Origin: Actinomadura soli
Lineage (GTDB): Bacteria; Actinomycetota; Actinomycetes; Streptosporangiales; Streptosporangiaceae
NCBI RefSeq assembly: GCF_005889715.1
Contig: NZ_VCKW01000069.1
Span: forward strand, 1 to 33,667
Direction: 5' to 3'
DNA length: 33,667 bases
Shown here: positions 30,180 through 33,667 of the stretch, piece after piece
How the letters are laid out: each line of letters opens with the position of its first letter
Numbering within the stretch: position 1 is the first letter of the stretch
The notes under the pieces: generated by a model
The model's database searches: none
Seen by the model: only the letters and a program-made list of their open reading frames with translations
Told to the model about the DNA's origin: nothing
Translations under genes and position numbers: made by a program

Positions 30180-30779
30180 ATGGGGATCGTTTCACCCGGC
30201 TTTCACGGCCGGCGGCGGGAGTCCGCCGGCGGACTCCCGCCGGGGCAATACCTGACCAACGACTTCCCGGTACTGTCCGCGGGCCCGACGCCGCGGATCC
30301 CGCAGGACGAATGGGAGTTCACCGTCACCACGGAATCCGGGCGGGAACACCGCTGGACGTGGCGAGAATTCCTGGACCTGCCGTCCGAGACGCCACAGGT
30401 GGACATCCACTGCGTCACCAAATGGTCCAAGCTGGGCACGGAATGGCAGGGGGTGTCGCTGGACGTCCTGCTCGCCGACGTAGAAACCGAAGCCGACTAC
30501 GCGCTCGCGCATTCCTACGGCGGCTACACCACCAATCTGCCGCTTGACGACCTGCTGGACGGGAAGGCGTGGGTCGTCCACCGCTATGACGGCGAGGACC
30601 TGGAACCCGAACACGGCGGTCCGGCACGGCTACTGGTGCCGCACCTGTACTTCTGGAAGTCGGCGAAATGGGTGCGCGGAATCACGCTGCTCACGGAGAA
30701 CGAGCCGGGTTTCTGGGAGTCCGCCGGCTATCACGACTACGGGGATCCATGGCGCGAACAGCGGTACCAGGGCGACTAG
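30180..30779 (+). CDS. Molybdopterin-dependent oxidoreductase, sulfite-oxidase-like
   Basis: This is a 199-residue stand-alone oxidoreductase molybdopterin-binding domain. The start LPPGQYLTNDFPVLSAGPTP leads to VDIHCVTKWSKLGTEWQGVS, where C78 is the expected molybdenum ligand. Later come SYGGYTTNLPLDDLL, PARLLVPHLYFWKSAKWVRG and the C-terminal YGDPWREQRYQGD. It is much shorter than eukaryotic sulfite oxidase and resembles bacterial YedY-like single-domain forms, although there is no Tat signal, so it is cytoplasmic. The ATG has a GAGAGG-like site upstream. Its end overlaps the flavin reductase gene by 31 bases, which makes a partnership very likely. The substrate is unknown. Confidence 0.9.
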   Translation: MGIVSPGFHGRRRESAGGLPPGQYLTNDFPVLSAGPTPRIPQDEWEFTVTTESGREHRWTWREFLDLPSETPQVDIHCVTKWSKLGTEWQGVSLDVLLADVETEADYALAHSYGGYTTNLPLDDLLDGKAWVVHRYDGEDLEPEHGGPARLLVPHLYFWKSAKWVRGITLLTENEPGFWESAGYHDYGDPWREQRYQGD

Positions 30780-31459
30780 CCTGGCGCGTGGCGCGGTTGG
30801 CCGAAACGCGCAGGGAGACCGAAACGGCCCGCACGCTGCTCTTCGACGTGCCTGACTGGCCGGGGCATCTGGCTGGCCAGCACGTCGACGTGCGACTCAC
30901 GGCCGACGACGGCTACACCGCGCAGCGGAGTTATTCGCTTTCCGCTCCCGACCAGGTGGAATTGGCCGTCCAGCGGATAGGGGACGGCGAGGTGTCCCCC
31001 TATCTGACCGACGTCATCGGCATTGGCGATCCGGTGGAACTGCGCGGCCCGGTCGGCGGCTGGTTCGTCTGGCGTCCGGGGACGGGACGCGCCGTCCTGC
31101 TCATCGCGGGCGGTTCCGGAATCGCGCCGCTGATGGCCATGATCCGCGCCCGTCGACTTTCCGGGGACGGGACGCCGTTCACGCTGCTCTATTCCGTCCG
31201 CACACCTTCCGACGTGTATTTCGCCGATGAACTGCGGCGTCCCGTCCCCGGCCTGGACGTCACCCTCCTCTACACCCGCGGCACCCCGGACGGCTGGCTG
31301 CGCCCGCCCGGACGCCTGACCGCGGCCGACCTCGACCCGGCGGACACGGACCGCGACTGCTTCGTCTGCGGCCCGACCGGATTCGTGGAGGCGGCCGCCG
31401 ACCTGCTGGTCGCCCACGGCCACGACCCGCGGCGGATCAAGACCGAACGCTTCGGCTGA
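30749..31459 (+). CDS. Ferredoxin-NADP+ reductase-like flavin oxidoreductase
   Basis: This is a 236-residue FNR-family protein. The FAD-binding motif is RSYSLSA (60-66), the pyrophosphate loop GGSGIAPLMAM (121-131) and the NAD(P)-site CGPTGF (207-212). It ends ERFG and has no C-terminal 2Fe-2S domain. The N-terminus RLAWRVARLAETRRETETAR is as expected for the family. It begins inside the molybdopterin gene, with a 31-base overlap in a different frame, so the two are translated together. It probably passes electrons between NAD(P)H and the molybdenum centre. GTG 30788 is a less likely start. Confidence 0.9.
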   Translation: MARTAVPGRLAWRVARLAETRRETETARTLLFDVPDWPGHLAGQHVDVRLTADDGYTAQRSYSLSAPDQVELAVQRIGDGEVSPYLTDVIGIGDPVELRGPVGGWFVWRPGTGRAVLLIAGGSGIAPLMAMIRARRLSGDGTPFTLLYSVRTPSDVYFADELRRPVPGLDVTLLYTRGTPDGWLRPPGRLTAADLDPADTDRDCFVCGPTGFVEAAADLLVAHGHDPRRIKTERFG

Positions 31460-31475
31460 GCGGAGACCGATCGAC

Positions 31476-31769
31476 ATGACCCTGCGCCATCGACAAGCCG
31501 TTCACGGCCACGTGGACGGCAACGCGCTCGCCGGCCCGCTGAGCGAACTGTTCGCCGTGGACGTCACGGCCGCCGAAGGCCGCTGCGTCAACTGCGGTCT
31601 CACCGGCCCGATCGCCACGCTGATGGTCTACGACCGCGCGCCCGGGATGGTCGCCCGCTGCGCCGGATGCGACAACGTCGTCCTGCGACTGGTCCGAACC
31701 CCGGACGCGGCCTGGCTAGACCTGACCGGAATGACATGGCTGCGCGTCCAACTCCCAACAACGACATGA
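31476..31769 (+). CDS. DUF6510-type small zinc-ribbon protein
   Basis: This 97-residue protein has two Cys pairs, C37-x2-C40 (GRCVNCG) and C62-x2-C65 (ARCAGCD), forming a zinc ribbon between strands such as IATLMVYDRAPG and NVVLRLVRTP. The opening HVDGNALAGPLSELFAVDVT fits the DUF6510 family as I remember it. That family is often next to molybdopterin oxidoreductase and flavin reductase genes, as here (16 bases after the reductase stop). A role as a small redox or assembly partner is inferred. It runs tail to tail with the LysR gene. Confidence 0.82.
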   Translation: MTLRHRQAVHGHVDGNALAGPLSELFAVDVTAAEGRCVNCGLTGPIATLMVYDRAPGMVARCAGCDNVVLRLVRTPDAAWLDLTGMTWLRVQLPTTT

Positions 31770-31777
31770 ATCTGCGA

Positions 31778-32647
31778 CTAGGGCCGTAATACGCGGGAGA
31801 TGAACGCGTCCGCCGCCGGCGTCGGCCCGAGCCGGCTCCAGATCAGGTGCTCGATGCGGTGCGAGGTGTTCACCACGGGCACGACGGACACCCCGGGCAG
31901 GCGCACCGCGTAGGCGGAGGCGAGGAGAGCGACGCCGAGACCTTCGGCGACGAGCCGCGCCATGATGTGGGGGTCGGTGACCTCGAAGGCGACCTCGCGC
32001 TCCAGACCAGCGGCGCGAAAAGCGTGATCGGCCTGAACGCGTCCAGTCGTGCCAGCAGGAAAGTCCACGTACTCCTCAGCCGCGACCTCCTCCAGCCGGA
32101 TGCGCTGCCGCCCGGCGAGCCGGTGGTCGGGTGCCAGCAGCGCGGCCAGCGGGTCGCGGGCGAGCGGCCGGCTGTTGAGGTGCGGGATCTCGACGTCCTC
32201 GGCCAGGCCCAGGAACGCGACATCGAGCGCGCCGTCGCGGACCTGGTCGGCAAGGAGGTCGCTGCCGCGCGTGAGGAGACGGATCCGCACCTGCGGGTGC
32301 TCCAGGTGGAACGATCGCAGCACCGCCGGCACGTCGACGGCCGCCACCGTCGGGATCATGCCGACGGCGAGCCGGCCGCGGATCTCTCCGGTCGCCGCGT
32401 AGGCCTCGGCCTGCACCCGCTCCGCGGCCGCGAGACACTCGCGCGCCGCCGGAAGTAAGGCCGCGCCCGCCGGGGTCAACGCCACCGACCTGCTCGTCCG
32501 GTGGAAGAGCCGGGCACCCAGCTCCTGCTCAAGCTTGGCGACCTGATGGCTCAACGCCGACTGCACGACCGAGCACCGCTCGGCGGCGCGGGTGAAGTTG
32601 CCGAGCTCGGCCACGGCGACGACGTATTTCAATTGCTGGAGATTCAC
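31778..32647 (-). CDS. LysR-family transcriptional regulator
   Basis: This is a 289-residue LysR-type regulator from GTG 32647, or 299 from ATG 32677. The GTG start gives the family N-terminus (NLQQLKYVVAVAELGNFTRA). The helix-turn-helix is AAERCSVVQSALSHQVAKLE then QELGARLFHRTSRSVALTPA. The effector domain covers about residues 85-289 (GRLAVGMIPTVAAVDVPAVL; DPHIMARLVAEGLGVALLAS). LysR proteins usually control the divergent neighbour, which here is the RibD/DHFR-like gene at 32769. An ATTG-N11-CAAT dyad at 32654-32672 lies at the start region. The co-inducer is unknown. Confidence 0.9.
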   Translation of the reverse strand: MNLQQLKYVVAVAELGNFTRAAERCSVVQSALSHQVAKLEQELGARLFHRTSRSVALTPAGAALLPAARECLAAAERVQAEAYAATGEIRGRLAVGMIPTVAAVDVPAVLRSFHLEHPQVRIRLLTRGSDLLADQVRDGALDVAFLGLAEDVEIPHLNSRPLARDPLAALLAPDHRLAGRQRIRLEEVAAEEYVDFPAGTTGRVQADHAFRAAGLEREVAFEVTDPHIMARLVAEGLGVALLASAYAVRLPGVSVVPVVNTSHRIEHLIWSRLGPTPAADAFISRVLRP

Positions 32648-32653
32648 GCAGCA

Positions 32654-32672
32654 ATTGTGAAACGCGATCAAT
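32654..32672. promoter_or_regulatory. ATTG-N11-CAAT dyad in the LysR control region
   Basis: ATTG (32654-32657) and CAAT (32669-32672) form a LysR-like interrupted palindrome between the LysR gene and the divergent RibD/DHFR-like gene. It is AT-richer than its surroundings. No confident -35/-10 pair was assigned in the gap 32678-32768. Confidence 0.4.
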
Positions 32673-32768
32673 CTCATGACAACAATGCATTGGACTCATC
32701 ACCGTCGGCTGCCCCAGGCTGGTGGGCACGCGAACGTCCACCGTCTGCCAAGCACGATGGGAACCGAC

Positions 32769-33347
32769 ATGACCGCTGTCTACACCTGGGACGTCTTCTC
32801 CACCCTCGACGGCTACGGCTCCTACGCCGAGGGCGCCGACTGGGGCGGCTACTGGGGCAAGCAGGGCCCCGAACTGCTCGAACACCGCGCGGCCCAGTTC
32901 GACACCGAGCAGCGGATGGTCTTCGGCGCCACCACCTTCCGGGAGACCGCGCAGATCATGACCTCGGGCATCGACCCCAACACGCTCGACGAGTGGAACG
33001 TCCGCACGATGCGCATGCCCGCGACGGTCGTGTCCTCCACGCTGCACGACACCCTCGGCTGGCCGGACGCGACCATCGTGAGCGGTGACGCCGTCGACAT
33101 CGTCACCCGGCTCAAGAAGGAATCGGACGTGCCGCTGCGCTCCCAGGCCAGCCTGTCGCTGAACTGGGCCCTGATGGCCGCCGGCCTGGTCGACCGCCTG
33201 CAGGTGACGATCTTCCCCGCCATCTCCGGCCGGACCGGCACCAGCCCGATCCTCGGCGGCGCCGCCGACTTCGATCTCGAACTCCTCGAAGCCCGGACGC
33301 TCGACGGCCACACCCAGGAACTCGTCTACCGCCCCACCCTCCGGTGA
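32769..33347 (+). CDS. Dihydrofolate reductase/RibD C-terminal-like protein (paralogue B)
   Basis: This is a 192-residue paralogue of the protein at 26496-27074, with the same length and motif order: TAVYTWDVFSTLDGYG, GKQGPELLEHR, RMVFGATTFRETAQIM, WPDATIVSGDAVDIVTRLKK, VPLRSQASLSLNWALMAAGL and LDGHTQELVYRPTL. It is a NADPH-dependent reductase fold with unknown substrate. It diverges from the LysR gene and its stop overlaps the GTG of the VOC gene (GTGA at 33344-33347), so LysR, reductase and VOC protein form one regulatory unit. Paralogue A lacks this setting. Confidence 0.9.
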   Translation: MTAVYTWDVFSTLDGYGSYAEGADWGGYWGKQGPELLEHRAAQFDTEQRMVFGATTFRETAQIMTSGIDPNTLDEWNVRTMRMPATVVSSTLHDTLGWPDATIVSGDAVDIVTRLKKESDVPLRSQASLSLNWALMAAGLVDRLQVTIFPAISGRTGTSPILGGAADFDLELLEARTLDGHTQELVYRPTLR

Positions 33348-33667
33348 CGGCGCCGTCCGGCAACGTCCTGCAAATGCGCCTGGTCGTCGAGGCCGACGAT
33401 TACGAGGAGGCGGTGCGGTTCTACCGTGACGTCCTGGGCGGGGTCCAAGAACTCCAACTCCACCAGGACGACGGCGCGCGAGTCACGATCCTCGACGTCG
33501 GCCGCGCGACACTGGAGATCTCCAGCCCCGAGCAGGTCGCCATGATCGACCGCGTAGAAGCAGGACGGCGGATCAGCCCGAGACTCCGAGTCGCCTTCGA
33601 GGTCACGGACGCCCAAGCCGTCACTGGTGACCTGGTCCAAGCGGGAACCGAACTCCTCGCCCCACCC
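33344..33667 (+). CDS. VOC-superfamily (glyoxalase/bleomycin-resistance) protein, 3' end cut off
   Basis: The frame is open for 108 codons from the overlapping GTG to the right edge. It shows one vicinal-oxygen-chelate module: MRLVVEADDYEEAVRFYRDV then LGGVQELQLHQDDGARVTIL, DVGRATLEISSP, and after a loop RLRVAFEVTDAQAVTGDLVQ with AGTELLAPP. This matches single-domain glyoxalase-like proteins of about 120-130 residues, so only the end is missing. The usual first metal His is replaced in the first strand (RLVV), so metal binding is uncertain. It is translated with the RibD/DHFR-like gene. Confidence 0.85.
   Translation, partial: MTAPSGNVLQMRLVVEADDYEEAVRFYRDVLGGVQELQLHQDDGARVTILDVGRATLEISSPEQVAMIDRVEAGRRISPRLRVAFEVTDAQAVTGDLVQAGTELLAPP

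Overview
The window is GC-rich actinomycete DNA. Supporting signs are SigE-family and ECF sigma factors, GTG starts, leaderless-type promoters, an actinobacterial Methyltransf_19-type methyltransferase, an XRE-DUF5919 regulator and many ATGA/GTGA start-stop overlaps. The gene set resembles Actinomadura and related Thermomonosporaceae or Streptosporangiales, but this is an impression and not a taxonomic proof. No rRNA, tRNA, CRISPR array, transposase or phage gene was seen.

Region 1 (1-7600) is a run of regulatory genes. It holds a truncated unknown gene at the left edge, a SigE-family sigma factor, a small ribbon-helix-helix-like regulator coupled to an SRPBCC protein, and an ECF sigma factor fused to a zinc-binding anti-sigma-like motif, a membrane helix and an extracytoplasmic beta domain. 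These are followed by a MerR regulator divergent from a class III nucleotide cyclase, an XRE-DUF5919 regulator, and an RsbW-like ATP-binding protein.

Region 2 (7640-20070) is the centrepiece: twelve tightly packed co-directional genes. They encode a CUT2-type sugar ABC transporter (lipoprotein, double ATPase, two permeases), an M20 deacylase, an MBL-fold hydrolase, an IclR regulator, a type III PLP ammonia-lyase or aldolase resembling D-serine dehydratase and D-threonine aldolase, a KDPG aldolase, a KDG kinase, a RidA enamine/imine deaminase and an unknown protein. The simplest reading is a route for an N-acylated 2-amino-2-deoxy-aldonic acid, such as N-acetyl-glucosaminate from oxidised chitin: uptake, possible lactone opening, deacylation, PLP deamination to KDG helped by RidA, phosphorylation, and cleavage to pyruvate and glyceraldehyde-3-phosphate. 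A triple half-site TTTTGCA element in front of the operon is a good operator candidate for the IclR protein.

Region 3 (20100-28930) is accessory DNA with clear decay. It contains a methyltransferase, an unknown helical protein coupled to a frameshifted small membrane protein, a shredded Hsp70 gene fused to a foreign 3' end, and a GNAT gene behind a candidate 16-residue leader ORF. It also has a CGNR zinc-finger regulator bounded by diverged inverted copies of a promoter module, a helical-repeat protein, a SIMPL protein, a secreted glycerophosphodiesterase, a RibD/DHFR-like protein, an internally deleted NB-ARC/TPR regulator, and a 12-bp-arm palindrome.

Region 4 (28931-33667) holds an epoxide hydrolase, a three-gene redox operon (molybdopterin protein, flavin reductase, DUF6510), and a LysR regulator divergent from a second RibD/DHFR-like paralogue coupled to a VOC protein cut by the right edge.
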